Source: Proteus columbae
GTDB taxonomy: Bacteria; Pseudomonadota; Gammaproteobacteria; Enterobacterales; Enterobacteriaceae
Length of the DNA: 64,000 nt
NCBI RefSeq assembly: GCF_009914335.1
Contig: NZ_CP043925.1
Location: 2,170,001 to 2,234,000 of the forward strand
Direction: 5' to 3'
The notes under the pieces were generated by a model. The model did not search any database and had not been told where the DNA came from. It worked only from the letters and a program-made list of their open reading frames with translations. This document shows, piece by piece, positions 34,837-45,142 of this stretch. The position numbers were made by a program, and so were the translations under genes. Numbering within the stretch: the stretch's first letter is position 1; every line of letters begins with the position of its first letter.

Positions 34837-35481
34837 TTACACTAATAAGCCCGGGAAAATAGAACGTAATCCGGTCACAATAAATTCAATACCTAACGAC
34901 ATTAATAATAAGCCCATTATACGAGTAACCACGTTAATGCCTGTTTGCCCTAAATATTTCACTAATAATGTTGCACTACGGAAAAGTAACCAACAACAGA
35001 ATGCAAAAAAGATACTGGTTGCGGCTAATCCTAAAAAGTTAGTAAAGCCTTCCCAGCGAGAGCTCCACACAATACAAGAACTGATTGCTCCAGGCCCTGC
35101 CATTAATGGTAATGCTAAAGGCACAACAGCAACACTATTACGTACTGCGGATTCGTTTCGTTCTTGATTGTTTTGTTTATCTTCCCCTAAACGCCCATTT
35201 ATCATTGTCATTGCAATAGTAACAATCAGTATTCCCCCTGCTATACGAAACGAGTCGATAGAAATACCGAAAATACTCAGTATAGAATCACCGATTAACA
35301 GAGAAGAAACTAAAATAATTGCAACGGAGCCATTCGCAATTAAGTTTGTTTTGTTACGCCCTGCATCAGTTTGATAACTCGTCATACTGATAAAGACAGG
35401 CAAAATACCAATTGGGTTTACAATCGCAAAAAGACCGACAAAAAATTTAATATAACCGGATAAATCCAGCAGTGACCCCAT
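34837..35481 (-). CDS. ychE: YchE, MarC-family membrane protein
   Basis: 214 residues with six membrane helices: FVGLFAIVNPIGILPVFISMT at the start (MarC signature), DSFRIAGGILIVTIAMTMI and VVPLALPLMAGPGAISSCIVW in the middle, and MGLLLMSLGIEFIVTGLRS at the end. The function of the family is unknown. Position between opp/transporter genes and adhE is as in E. coli, where ychE lies between oppA and adhE. Confidence 0.92.
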   Translation of the reverse strand: MGSLLDLSGYIKFFVGLFAIVNPIGILPVFISMTSYQTDAGRNKTNLIANGSVAIILVSSLLIGDSILSIFGISIDSFRIAGGILIVTIAMTMINGRLGEDKQNNQERNESAVRNSVAVVPLALPLMAGPGAISSCIVWSSRWEGFTNFLGLAATSIFFAFCCWLLFRSATLLVKYLGQTGINVVTRIMGLLLMSLGIEFIVTGLRSIFPGLLV

Positions 35482-35994
35482 GAAAAGCCCCTTCTTGGCT
35501 AATAAACATGCGAATTATTCTATAAAAGATAGAGTAACTCCAAAAAATGCGCGTTACTTTAAATCAATAAACCAGTTAATTCTATTAGTTAACAAGTTTT
35601 TACCTAAAATATTCTCTTGTAAACTGATCAAAACCTAGTGGTTTAATTTTATATCGAAATAGAGTATACGACAAAAAAATCGTTGAATATTTATTTCATA
35701 TAAGAATCATTCTCATAAATAGCCTTGCTGAAAGGTGTCAGCTTGCTAGTTTTGTGATATACATCACGTTAATTAATTAGAAAGATGGTAAGCTGTTACC
35801 ATTCGAAGAAAGAGGGTTACTTCGAAAATATATTTACCTTTATTATTGTTTTTTTAAGTTTTTTAAGCAAATTATGCCCTCTTATAATTATTACTGAAAT
35901 AAGCACATTATCATCTATCTAAGCTATTCTTATTAGTTATGGCGATAACGGCTAATTTGCTTAAAAAATTTAACATTTTATCAGGAGTCTCTTT
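35482..35994. other. 513-base adhE/ychE regulatory region
   Basis: It holds the CRP-like site at 35753-35768; the rest is AT-rich leader. The long distance to the adhE ATG suggests a complex promoter, as in E. coli adhE. No gene is visible. Confidence 0.5.
35753..35768 (+). promoter_or_regulatory. CRP-like binding site upstream of adhE
   Basis: TGTGATATACATCACG matches TGTGA-N6-TCACA at 9 of 10 core positions. It lies about 230 bases before the adhE ATG. Confidence 0.6.
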
Positions 35995-38661
35995 ATGTCT
36001 GTAACTAACGTTACTGAACTCAATGATTTGGTTGCTCGTGTAAAAAAAGCTCAACGTGAATTTGCTAACTTCTCTCAAGAACAAGTTGATGCTATTTTCC
36101 GTGCTGCTGCATTAGCTGCCGCTGATGCCCGTATTCCTCTTGCAAAATTGGCTGTTAAAGAGTCTGGTATGGGTATCGTTGAAGATAAAGTGATTAAAAA
36201 CCACTTTGCTTCTGAGTACATCTACAATGCGTATAAAGACGAAAAAACCTGCGGTATCTTATCTGAAGATCTGACTTACGGCACAATAACCATTGCTGAA
36301 CCTATTGGGATCATCTGTGGTATCGTACCAACAACTAACCCAACTTCTACTGCGATTTTTAAAGCATTAATTAGCTTAAAAACACGTAATGGTATTATCT
36401 TCTCTCCACACCCTCGTGCAAAAGAAGCGACAAACCGTGCAGCTGAAATCGTCTTAAATGCAGCTATCGCTGCTGGTGCACCAAAAGATATTATTGGTTG
36501 GATTGATGAGCCTTCTGTTGCCCTATCTAACGCGTTAATGCACCATGATGATATTAACCTGATCTTAGCGACAGGTGGTCCAGGCATGGTTAAAGCAGCG
36601 TATAGTTCTGGTAAACCAGCTATCGGCGTTGGTGCAGGTAATACACCAGTGGTTATTGATGATTCTGCTGATATCAAACGTGCAGTGGCTTCAATCTTAA
36701 TGTCTAAAACTTTCGATAACGGCGTAATTTGTGCATCAGAGCAATCTGTTATCGTTGTTGACAGCATTTACAAACAAGTTCGTGAGCGTTTCTCAACTCA
36801 CGGCGGTTACATGCTGACAGGTAAAGAATTAAAAGCTGTTCAAGACATCATCTTAAAAGATGGTAACTTAAACGCAGCTATTGTGGGTCAACCTGCAACA
36901 AAAATTGCTGAAATGGCTGGCATTGAAGTACCTGTAAATACCAAAATTTTAATTGGTGAAGTCAAAGAAACAACAGAAGCAGAACCCTTTGCTCACGAGA
37001 AATTATCTCCACTATTAGCCATGTATCATGCTCAATCGTTTGAAGATGCGGTGCTAAAAGCTGAAAAATTAGTTGAGATGGGTGGTATCGGTCACACTTC
37101 TTGCTTATATACAGACCAAGATAACTGTCCTGAACATGTTGCCTACTTCGGCGACAAAATGAAAACATCTCGTATTTTAATCAATACTCCAGCATCTCAA
37201 GGTGGTATTGGTGACTTATACAACTTTAAGCTTGCTCCTTCTCTAACATTAGGTTGCGGTTCATGGGGTGGTAACTCCATTTCTGAAAACGTAGGGCCAA
37301 AACACCTTATCAACACTAAAACCGTGGCGAAAAGAGCAGAAAATATGTTGTGGCATAAACTTCCAAAATCTATTTACTTCCGCCGTGGTTGTTTACCTAT
37401 CGCTCTAGAAGAGATTGCGACTGACGGTAAAAAACGTGCCTTTATCGTGACCGACAGTTTCTTATTCAACAATGGTTATGTTGATGAAGTCACTCGCGTA
37501 CTGAAAAAATTTGGCGTTGAAACAGAAGTATTCTTTGAAGTTGAAGCCGATCCTACATTAAGTATTGTGCGTAAAGGCGCAGAACAAATGAACAGCTTTA
37601 AACCTGATGTGATCATCGCATTAGGTGGTGGTTCACCAATGGATGCGGCGAAAATCATGTGGGTTATGTATGAACACCCTGAAACTCATTTCGAAGAATT
37701 AGCATTACGCTTTATGGATATCCGTAAACGTATTTACAAATTCCCGAAAATGGGTGTGAAAGCACAAATGGTTGCTATCACAACAACATCAGGTACTGGC
37801 TCTGAAGTAACGCCATTTGCGGTAGTAACTGATGACGAAACAGGCCAAAAATATCCATTAGCAGACTATGCATTAACCCCAGATATGGCTATCGTTGATG
37901 CAAACCTTGTTATGAATATGCCTAAATCTCTGTGTGCATTTGGTGGTTTAGACGCTGTAACTCACGCATTAGAAGCCTATGTTTCTGTATTAGCGAACGA
38001 ATATTCTGATGGGCAAGCACTGCAAGCATTAAAATTACTGAAAGAATATCTGCCTGCAAGTTATCATGAAGGCGCAAAAAACCCTGTTGCTCGTGAGCGT
38101 GTTCATAATGCGGCAACTATTGCAGGTATTGCTTTTGCTAACGCATTCTTGGGTGTTTGTCACTCAATGGCGCATAAATTAGGCTCTGAGTTCCATATTC
38201 CTCACGGTTTAGCTAATGCGTTATTAATTTCAAACGTTATTCGTTATAACGCTAATGACAACCCAACAAAACAAACTGCATTTAGCCAATACGACCGTCC
38301 TCAAGCACGTCGTCGTTATGCAGAAATTGCTGATCACTTAGAACTTTCAGCACCGGGTGACCGTACTGCTGCTAAAATTGAAAAATTGTTAGCTTGGTTA
38401 GAAGAAATGAAATCTTCATTAGGCATTCCATCTTCTATTCGTGAAGCTGGCGTCCAAGAGAGTGATTTCTTAGCAAGAGTTGATAAATTATCTGAAGATG
38501 CGTTTGATGATCAATGTACTGGTGCTAACCCACGTTACCCACTGATCTCTGAACTGAAACAACTGTTATTAGATTCTTATTACGGTCGTGAATTTAATGA
38601 GCATCCAGTTGTTGAAGTAAAAGAAGAAGCAAAACCAGCTAAAAAAAGCAGTAAAAAATAA
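35995..38661 (+). CDS. adhE: bifunctional acetaldehyde-CoA/alcohol dehydrogenase
   Basis: 888 residues that convert acetyl-CoA to ethanol in two NADH-consuming steps during fermentation; the enzyme forms spirosomes. The N-terminal aldehyde dehydrogenase has VPTTNPTSTAIFK near residue 104 and the catalytic cysteine in NGVICASEQS near 246. The C-terminal iron alcohol dehydrogenase (from about 450) has IALGGGSPMDAAK, TTTSGTGSEVTPF and the metal histidines in CHSMAHKLGSEFHIPHG. A lysine-rich tail (AKKSSKK) follows. TCAGGAG precedes the ATG. Codon usage suggests high expression. Confidence 0.98.
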   Translation: MSVTNVTELNDLVARVKKAQREFANFSQEQVDAIFRAAALAAADARIPLAKLAVKESGMGIVEDKVIKNHFASEYIYNAYKDEKTCGILSEDLTYGTITIAEPIGIICGIVPTTNPTSTAIFKALISLKTRNGIIFSPHPRAKEATNRAAEIVLNAAIAAGAPKDIIGWIDEPSVALSNALMHHDDINLILATGGPGMVKAAYSSGKPAIGVGAGNTPVVIDDSADIKRAVASILMSKTFDNGVICASEQSVIVVDSIYKQVRERFSTHGGYMLTGKELKAVQDIILKDGNLNAAIVGQPATKIAEMAGIEVPVNTKILIGEVKETTEAEPFAHEKLSPLLAMYHAQSFEDAVLKAEKLVEMGGIGHTSCLYTDQDNCPEHVAYFGDKMKTSRILINTPASQGGIGDLYNFKLAPSLTLGCGSWGGNSISENVGPKHLINTKTVAKRAENMLWHKLPKSIYFRRGCLPIALEEIATDGKKRAFIVTDSFLFNNGYVDEVTRVLKKFGVETEVFFEVEADPTLSIVRKGAEQMNSFKPDVIIALGGGSPMDAAKIMWVMYEHPETHFEELALRFMDIRKRIYKFPKMGVKAQMVAITTTSGTGSEVTPFAVVTDDETGQKYPLADYALTPDMAIVDANLVMNMPKSLCAFGGLDAVTHALEAYVSVLANEYSDGQALQALKLLKEYLPASYHEGAKNPVARERVHNAATIAGIAFANAFLGVCHSMAHKLGSEFHIPHGLANALLISNVIRYNANDNPTKQTAFSQYDRPQARRRYAEIADHLELSAPGDRTAAKIEKLLAWLEEMKSSLGIPSSIREAGVQESDFLARVDKLSEDAFDDQCTGANPRYPLISELKQLLLDSYYGREFNEHPVVEVKEEAKPAKKSSKK

Positions 38662-38718
38662 TCGAAACACACTGTGTTAATGTGATCCTCGATATTTCGG
38701 TTATTTGTTCTTAAATAG

Positions 38719-38746
38719 AAACCCAGTCCTATGGCTGGGTTTTTTT
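38719..38746 (+). terminator. rho-independent terminator of adhE
   Basis: AAACCCAG/CTGGGTTT arms, 8-base loop, then TTTT. It lies about 60 bases after the stop. Confidence 0.88.
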
Positions 38747-39728
38747 ATGGCTGATCATTTGTTTATATGCATTTTGCTACTGATTTCTGAGATTGAGGAA
38801 TAAGGCGGGAGAAGTCACTATTCAGTCATAAATTATAGGTATTTACACCTAGTTAAAAAGTTTGGTTTTTACTATAAAAATAGTGTCTTCCTTTACACGT
38901 TCATAATTAGCTCTAAAAAAGACGCTGAACAACTTATCATTCAAGTCATACCATCGCATTACCATATTATAAAAAATGCCTTATAGATGATTACAAGACG
39001 CATCAAACTCTTTTCCTCTTTCATTAGTTGGTATAATTATTTCATTCTTACCTTATTTTCTTCATAAAATGACTATAACGATATGTGAAACTATTGTGTT
39101 CGCTTTACGATTTACAATCGTGCTTTTCTTCTTATCCGATAAAAATAAATAGACTTCATCATTTTGATTATTAATTAGTGATCAAAATATAGAAATATAG
39201 ATATTTTATATCCATAGCCACATTGGATTTATAAAAAACATAATTTCAATAAAATATTATCGAAATGAGGCTTGCTAGCTTGCGAACGTAATAAAGGTCG
39301 CTATTTGTGCTTTCCATATAGAAATTACTCCTTTAGGAGTATAAAAGGAGCCTGTTTATCCGTATTGACAGGCATAAAGTGAAGTGCTTTATTTATTCAA
39401 TAACAAATTAAGCATCCTATAATCAGCATCTATAAGACCCGATATAAATGTTTCATTATACAAGCCATAGATAAAAGAAATATTTTTTCAGTATTTCATG
39501 ACTATCTTTATTCAATTTTATTAAACTATGAATAATATAAATGCATCAAATGTCTATCTCTCTTATCATTTGTAAAAAACAATATCGACATCACAAAACA
39601 AACACCTTACGTATATTTGATTATGTCTTTTTTGATTAATGATAATGAAATTGATGAAATAAATAAATTTTCCCATCAAAAAATAACATCTCGTCACAGA
39701 CGAAAATCAAACTCTCCGCAATTTGATA

Positions 39729-39752
39729 TAAAAAAAGCCAATAAATTGGCTA
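39729..39752 (-). terminator. rho-independent terminator of tdk
   Basis: On the minus strand AGCCAAT/ATTGGCT with a 2-base loop, followed by seven T residues. It lies about 120 bases after the tdk stop. Confidence 0.65.
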
Positions 39753-39869
39753 AAAATTAAAAATATATAAGTATTTTTTAGTATTACGTAATATAACACT
39801 TTATTTTAATTCTTATTTCATCTCCCTCTTTCACTCTGACAAATTAGTAAAAGAGGGAAATTGAAAAGG

Positions 39870-40466
39870 TTACTCTTGTTCAATACACCCTTTTAGCGTT
39901 GCCTGCGTATAATGCTTACGGCAGACTGAAACATATTTTTCATTTCCACCTATTTCAACTTGAGCACCATCACTCAGTACATTTCCTTTATCATCTAAAC
40001 GTAATACTTTATTTGCCTTTCTGCCGCAGTAACATACTGTTTTAAGTTCTACCAGTTTATCAGCCCATGCTAATAAATAAGCACTACCTGTAAATAACTC
40101 ACCTCTAAAATCCGTTCTTAATCCATAAGTGAGAACGGGAATATCATAGATATCCGTTATTTCGCAAAGTTGTTCGACATGTGCCTTACTTAAAAATTGG
40201 CATTCATCAATCAATACACAGTGAATCGGTTGTTTGTTATGCTCAGCAACAATAACGTCGCGAATATTCATATCATCACTAAAGAGTAATGCATCCGCAC
40301 TTAATCCTATTCTTGAGCTAATCTTCCCCTTTGCAAAGCGTGTATCAATAGCCGCAGTGAAAATCAATGTACGCATTCCTCGTTCATTATAGTTATAAGA
40401 GGATTGCAATAAAGATGTTGATTTTCCAGCATTCATGGCTGAATAATAAAAATAAAGTTGAGCCAT
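39870..40466 (-). CDS. tdk: thymidine kinase
   Basis: 198-residue type II thymidine kinase: P-loop [18 protein letters not shown], catalytic [14 protein letters not shown] near residue 85, lasso/thymidine region [15 protein letters not shown] and the zinc cysteines in [10 protein letters not shown] plus VCRKHY. It phosphorylates thymidine for nucleotide salvage in the cytosol. GGAGTGAG precedes the ATG. Its position next to hns is as in E. coli. Confidence 0.97.
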   Translation of the reverse strand: MAQLYFYYSAMNAGKSTSLLQSSYNYNERGMRTLIFTAAIDTRFAKGKISSRIGLSADALLFSDDMNIRDVIVAEHNKQPIHCVLIDECQFLSKAHVEQLCEITDIYDIPVLTYGLRTDFRGELFTGSAYLLAWADKLVELKTVCYCGRKANKVLRLDDKGNVLSDGAQVEIGGNEKYVSVCRKHYTQATLKGCIEQE

Positions 40467-40975
40467 CAGCTCACTCCTTAAATAGTGTTTATTTTCACGA
40501 GCGACAGTCTAACATAAACATTCTACAAGTTATCCATAACAAGTATTTATTACCTTTATTTCTATTCTAGATATACTACCGAAAGATGAACTTCGTTGTT
40601 AATGCTAATTTTTGCTTAAAAAATAAATAGCTTTAATAAGTACTTAACATATTAAAACACACCTTGATATACCTTTATTAAAGTATGAAAGTTAGTCCGA
40701 TTCCATTTTTAGAAAAAAGTCCGTTATTATAAAAAAATGAACAAAGCTTTCTATTCTTTAGCATTAGCGCTATCATCAGTTAAAAGATGCATTTCCTTAC
40801 TAATATTTCCTTTATTGACTAAAGATGCCTCAACTTTTATTATTTTTTTCGTTGAGATATTAGTTTAAAAAAAAGAAATTTTACGTAAGGTTTGTATTTA
40901 GGTATTGCAGAAATTTAAATAGCAATCTATTATTAGTATTACATCAGCCAACAACATTTATTTGAGACCAGGAAA
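40467..40975. other. 509-base AT-rich region upstream of hns
   Basis: A divergent tdk/hns promoter region with many A and T tracts, as expected where H-NS represses its own gene. A 43-codon hydrophobic frame at 40737-40868 (MNKAFYSLALAL..., ending FFVEILV) lacks any ribosome site, so I do not call it a gene. Confidence 0.5.
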
Positions 40976-41380
40976 ATGAGCGAATCTTTAAAAATATTAA
41001 ATAACATCCGTACTCTCCGTGCACAAGCAAGAGAAACTTCTTTAGAAACTTTAGAAGAAATGCTGGAGAAACTCGAAGTTGTCGTTAATGAGCGTCGTGA
41101 AGAATTCTCATTAGAAAAAGCAGCTGAAGAAGAACGTGTTCAAAAATTACAAAAATACCGTGAAATGTTAGAAGAAGCCGGTATTGATCCAACAGACTTA
41201 CTTGAAGCAAGTGCTGTTAATAAAACAGGCCGTGCTAAACGTGCAGCTCGCCCTGCTAAATACTCTTACGTTGATGAAAATGGTGAAACTAAAACTTGGA
41301 CAGGCCAAGGTCGTACACCAGCAGTAATCAAACGTGCTATTGATGAAGAAGGCAAATCATTAGACGATTTCCTGCTGTAA
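40976..41380 (+). CDS. hns: nucleoid-associated global silencer H-NS
   Basis: 134 residues: the N-terminal oligomerisation helices ([42 protein letters not shown] pattern, residues 2-60), a linker, and the C-terminal DNA-binding domain with [25 protein letters not shown], whose GQGRTP loop enters the AT-rich minor groove. It represses AT-rich and horizontally acquired genes. The length is close to E. coli H-NS (137). GACCAGGA precedes the ATG. Confidence 0.98.
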   Translation: MSESLKILNNIRTLRAQARETSLETLEEMLEKLEVVVNERREEFSLEKAAEEERVQKLQKYREMLEEAGIDPTDLLEASAVNKTGRAKRAARPAKYSYVDENGETKTWTGQGRTPAVIKRAIDEEGKSLDDFLL

Positions 41381-41401
41381 TTTAAGTCAATACTCTATTT
41401 G

Positions 41402-41433
41402 AAATACCCTTTTAAATAATTAAAAGGGTATTT
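41402..41433 (+). terminator. hairpin terminator of hns
   Basis: Perfect 14-base arms AAATACCCTTTTAA/TTAAAAGGGTATTT with a 4-base loop. The T run is inside the stem end, so efficiency is uncertain. A second terminator follows at 41559. Confidence 0.65.
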
Positions 41434-41558
41434 CCTTGTTTACCCCATTTAATTAAACAAGCGTTTAATTTTAATATGTGCTGATGTTGTTTGTATTAAA
41501 TGTAGGTAAGCGAAAATAAAAAATGTAATAACTGCGTTATTTATTTTTATTTATAATG

Positions 41559-41587
41559 AAAAAGGAGCTTTTATAGCTCCTTTTTTC
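41559..41587. terminator. bidirectional terminator between hns and the epimerase gene
   Basis: AAAAAGGAGCT/AGCTCCTTTTT arms with a short loop; A and T runs flank both sides, so it can serve both convergent genes. Confidence 0.85.
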
Positions 41588-41611
41588 TTTGATCCAATTA
41601 AACTAATATTA

Positions 41612-42631
41612 TTAATTTTTATAATAACTTAAATACCAATCAACAAACTGTTTTACGCCATATTCTACTTCGGTATTCGGCGAGAAACCTATTGTCTCAA
41701 ACAAGTCTTGGCAATCAGCACAAGTAGAAAGCACATCACCATCTTGCATTGGCATTAAATTCAATTTAGCTTTAATATTTAATGACTTTTCTATCGCTTC
41801 AATGAATGCCATCAATTTGGTTGGTTGCCCATTACCCACATTATAGATTTTATAAGGTGCAGAACTTGAAGACGTTTCACCTTTCTCTACTGTCCAGTTT
41901 TCATCTGCCTCTGGTACAACATTAACTAATCGAACAACAGATCCCACGATATCATCGACATAAGTGAAATCACGCGTCATATTTCCACTGTTATAAACAT
42001 CAATAGGTTCACCAGCTAGCATTGCCTTGGTGAATTTAAATAATGCCATATCAGGACGTCCCCAAGGACCATATACCGTAAAGAAACGCAATCCTGTTGT
42101 TGGTAATTGATATAAATGTGAATAGCTATGAGACATTAACTCATTGGCTTTCTTTGTCGCCGCATATAATGAAACAGGGTGATCAACACTATCTTCTGTT
42201 GAGAAAGGCTGTTTCTGATTTAAACCATAAACAGAGCTTGAAGAGGAATAGATAAGATGTCCGACTTTATTATGGCGGCATCCTTCTAATATATTAATAT
42301 GCCCAACAATATTCGCATCAATATATGCCATTGGGTTTTCAATTGAATAGCGAACACCTGGTTGAGCAGCTAAATGAATAACTCGGTCAAATTGGTGTGA
42401 TGCAAATAATTGAGCCACTTTTGCTGAGTCAACTATATCAAGTTTCTCAAAATGGAATTTTTCTAGCTGTTGTAATTTAGCTAATCGAGCTTCTTTTAAA
42501 CGCACATCATAATAATCATTCAGGTTATCTATTCCGACAACATGATAACCCATCTCGATTAAACGCTGGCTCATATGATAGCCAATAAAACCCGCAGCAC
42601 CTGTTACCAATATTTTCATATTATTACTCAA
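41612..42631 (-). CDS. UDP-glucuronate 4-epimerase family (NAD-dependent SDR)
   Basis: 339 residues: NAD site VTGAAGFIGYHMSQRL, the SSSSSVYG catalytic serine region near residue 128, YAATKKANE with the catalytic Tyr-Lys pair, and RFFTVYGPWGRPDMALFKFTKAML, typical of UDP-glucuronate epimerases. It would make UDP-galacturonate for lipopolysaccharide or capsule. It lies downstream of galU, whose UDP-glucose product leads to UDP-glucuronate, so the pair fits cell-surface sugar supply. Confidence 0.88.
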   Translation of the reverse strand: MSNNMKILVTGAAGFIGYHMSQRLIEMGYHVVGIDNLNDYYDVRLKEARLAKLQQLEKFHFEKLDIVDSAKVAQLFASHQFDRVIHLAAQPGVRYSIENPMAYIDANIVGHINILEGCRHNKVGHLIYSSSSSVYGLNQKQPFSTEDSVDHPVSLYAATKKANELMSHSYSHLYQLPTTGLRFFTVYGPWGRPDMALFKFTKAMLAGEPIDVYNSGNMTRDFTYVDDIVGSVVRLVNVVPEADENWTVEKGETSSSSAPYKIYNVGNGQPTKLMAFIEAIEKSLNIKAKLNLMPMQDGDVLSTCADCQDLFETIGFSPNTEVEYGVKQFVDWYLSYYKN

Positions 42632-42731
42632 TAACCCAATAATTTATTTTTCATGTCAACGCTATCATGCTTAATATCACCTAGATTAAACATCATAACG
42701 CTTAACATCGTCATACATTACAGAAATCAAC

Positions 42732-42760
42732 ATGGCTCAATACTAAATGCATTGAGCCAT
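42732..42760. repeat. 10-bp inverted repeat between galU and the epimerase gene
   Basis: ATGGCTCAAT/ATTGAGCCAT with a 9-base loop and no T run on either side. It lies within the 257-base galU-epimerase gap and could be an RNA stability element or a regulator site. Confidence 0.4.
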
Positions 42761-42888
42761 ACCTTAATCTCTTACAATCACTTTATCTAGCATTTCCCAT
42801 AAAGTATCAGCTTATTATGCATCATTCATTTATAGGAATTATACAATGAGATTAACCATATAAATGATTATTAATGGGCTTTATTTCA

Positions 42889-43794
42889 CTATATCTTTAA
42901 TGATTTTAGCCATTGTGCAAAGTCTTCACCGAACTCTTCGTGCTGTATTCCGTACTCTACGAAGGCTTTCATATATCCTAATTTATTACCACAATCGTGG
43001 CTTTTCCCTTGTAGGTGATAAGCTTCAACAGCTTCTTTTTCAATCAGCATTGCAATCGCATCCGTTAACTGAATTTCATCTCCAGCACCAGGTGCTGTTT
43101 TCGCTAATAGTGGCCAAATACTTTCAGATAACACATAACGCCCTACGATAGATAAATTCGAAGGTGCTTCTTCTTTCTTAGGTTTTTCAACAACACGAGT
43201 AATTGGTTTGCTATCACCTGGACATAAGTTTTCACCCATGCAATCAACAATACCATAATTAGAGACTTCATCTTCAGGAACAGGCTCAACAAGGATTTGA
43301 CTTGCGCCAGAACGCTCAAAGTGAGAAAGCATCTCTTTTAAGTTAACTTTCGTTAAATCAGCACTGTATCTATCTAAAATAACATCAGGCAGGATAACAG
43401 CGAAAGGTTCATCACCAATTAATGGCTTAGCACATAAAATGGCATGACCTAATCCCTTCGCTATTCCCTGACGAGTTTGCATAATAGTGACATGGCTTGG
43501 GCAAATGCCTTGTACTTCTTCTAATAACTGGCGTTTTACTCGTTTTTCTAAAATTGCTTCTAATTCGAAACTTGTATCAAAATGGTTTTCAATTGAATTT
43601 TTAGATGAATGTGTAACAAGTACAATTTCATTAATACCTGCGGCAATACATTCATTCACCACATATTGAATAAGAGGCTTATCAACCACTGGCAACATCT
43701 CTTTTGGAATTGCCTTGGTTGCAGGTAGCATTCGTGTTCCTAATCCAGCAACAGGGATCACCGCTTTTCTAACTTTACGCACTGCTGATGACAT
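42889..43794 (-). CDS. galU: UTP-glucose-1-phosphate uridylyltransferase
   Basis: 301 residues: the nucleotidyltransferase start [53 protein letters not shown] near residue 108, and [13 protein letters not shown] with [10 protein letters not shown]. It makes UDP-glucose for lipopolysaccharide, trehalose and galactose metabolism. GCAGGAGA precedes the ATG. Its neighbours hns/tdk and rssB are as in E. coli. Confidence 0.97.
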   Translation of the reverse strand: MSSAVRKVRKAVIPVAGLGTRMLPATKAIPKEMLPVVDKPLIQYVVNECIAAGINEIVLVTHSSKNSIENHFDTSFELEAILEKRVKRQLLEEVQGICPSHVTIMQTRQGIAKGLGHAILCAKPLIGDEPFAVILPDVILDRYSADLTKVNLKEMLSHFERSGASQILVEPVPEDEVSNYGIVDCMGENLCPGDSKPITRVVEKPKKEEAPSNLSIVGRYVLSESIWPLLAKTAPGAGDEIQLTDAIAMLIEKEAVEAYHLQGKSHDCGNKLGYMKAFVEYGIQHEEFGEDFAQWLKSLKI

Positions 43795-43973
43795 TATACT
43801 TCTCCTGCAATTCGTACCGTTCTACTTTCAGATGTGAATGGGTACAATTAAAAATAATCGCCAGAGTATACCAGCTAATATCTAAGGATAAACAGAGTCC
43901 TACCCGTTAATTGAGATAGTTCTTCATTTATGTTTAATATATGCACGATATTCTGTTTTTATTTAATCTAAAT

Positions 43974-44993
43974 TTAACTTTTATAGATAGGGGAAAACAT
44001 TAATTTAATCTGGTTTGTGTTATCCCAAATTTTACATTGCCAATTTGTTCCCTCGCATTTTACTTGATTAATATATAAAAGTTGCAATGTACCTAAGGGA
44101 ACACCGCTATTTAATTCAAATTTTTTACTTTCTGTTTTTATTTCAGCTTTTAAACCCGCCGAGGCTAATAATATATTTTTTTTCTGCGTATGATAATATC
44201 CTAGCGTTATAGGGAATTGCCCTTTCACCCCAATCTCATTAAGCATTTTATTTAGTTTATTCAACATATTATACATACTTGGTAAAGATCGTATTTTTTC
44301 TGATGACTTTAATACATCATTAAAAACAACCCGTAAGAGTAAAGCGACCAAAAGCCCATTTTCATCATCTCTCGATATATCGACACAATAGAAGATAATT
44401 TGATCTTCGGATAAAGCCGCAATATCAAATAATAAACCCATTTTAGCAATATCATTTAATTGACGATAATTAACACAATATCCCGCAACAATCTGCTTAA
44501 CCTGTGGTTGCATCTGTTTTATGAACGATTGAATATAATGGGTATCTTTTCGTAAGCTATTCCAAAGTGGTTCTAAATGTATACCTTCTATTAATACTGA
44601 TTCAAAAAAACCAGGGCATAATACTTCAATGACTTTTTGTTTTAATTTCTCAAGATGTGCTATTGGCTTAAGAAAAATCTCTTGTGCCCCTAAACGCAAC
44701 ATATCATCTACTTCAGCCATATTATCTGTGCATGAAATAGCAATAACAGGAATAGCCAATTTACGTTGTTCAAGATGACATAAAAAAGTGGGGCCATTCA
44801 TTACTGGCATACGGATATCACATAAAATAAGATCAGGAAGCAATCCCCCTTCTAATAAAGATAATGCTTGGCTACCGTTATCTGTTGTATAAACGCAAGC
44901 CTTCTCATGTGAGAAATATTCCGTCAACATGGTGCGAAAAACGACCTCATCATCAATTATTAAGATTTTTTTACCCACTAAGGCTTTGTTCAT
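43974..44993 (-). CDS. rssB: RssB, response-regulator adaptor for RpoS degradation
   Basis: 339 residues. The receiver domain (1-125) has KKILIIDDEVVFR, the phospho-acceptor in LILCDIRMPVMNG near residue 58 and the lysine in IFLKPIAHL. The C-terminal half (from about 150) is the inactive PP2C-like domain of RssB (IIFYCVDISRDDENGLLVALLLRV). It delivers RpoS to ClpXP. In E. coli rssA precedes rssB; here the upstream space instead leads to the divergent ychJ, so rssA is missing at this site. Confidence 0.93.
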   Translation of the reverse strand: MNKALVGKKILIIDDEVVFRTMLTEYFSHEKACVYTTDNGSQALSLLEGGLLPDLILCDIRMPVMNGPTFLCHLEQRKLAIPVIAISCTDNMAEVDDMLRLGAQEIFLKPIAHLEKLKQKVIEVLCPGFFESVLIEGIHLEPLWNSLRKDTHYIQSFIKQMQPQVKQIVAGYCVNYRQLNDIAKMGLLFDIAALSEDQIIFYCVDISRDDENGLLVALLLRVVFNDVLKSSEKIRSLPSMYNMLNKLNKMLNEIGVKGQFPITLGYYHTQKKNILLASAGLKAEIKTESKKFELNSGVPLGTLQLLYINQVKCEGTNWQCKIWDNTNQIKLMFSPIYKS

Positions 44994-45142
44994 TGGTGAC
45001 TCCGATAACTATCGTTTCACATGCTGATTAATTAGCGCTACATTATTAGTTTAGTTCAACATTGACGTTAATTATTCCCAATCATTACTTTTTTCAATCT
45101 ATGGGAAATCGTCATACTGATAACGTGAGTTAGGACATTATT

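Larger units (their letters stand above)
38662..39869. other. 1.2 kb gene-poor region between adhE and tdk
   Basis: It begins with the adhE terminator and ends with the tdk terminator. Between them no frame over 60 codons exists. Two adjacent hairpins lie at 39326-39341 (TACTCC/GGAGTA) and 39350-39373 (GCCTGT/ACAGGC). Two short frames are weak: 39623-39760 plus (45 codons, no ribosome site, overlapping the tdk terminator) and 39246-39317 minus (23 codons, behind AAAGGAG). The stretch may hold a decayed gene or an RNA; I cannot show either. Confidence 0.45.

Noticed and set aside
35696..35722. Fur-like ATCATTCTC half-site upstream of adhE
   Set aside because: Only one half matches; the CRP-like site nearby is better supported.
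39623..39760. 45-codon plus-strand frame in the adhE-tdk gap
   Set aside because: No ribosome site, and its end coincides with the tdk terminator hairpin.
40737..40868. 43-codon hydrophobic frame upstream of hns
   Set aside because: It has no ribosome site or promoter support; hydrophobic residues are expected from T-rich DNA.
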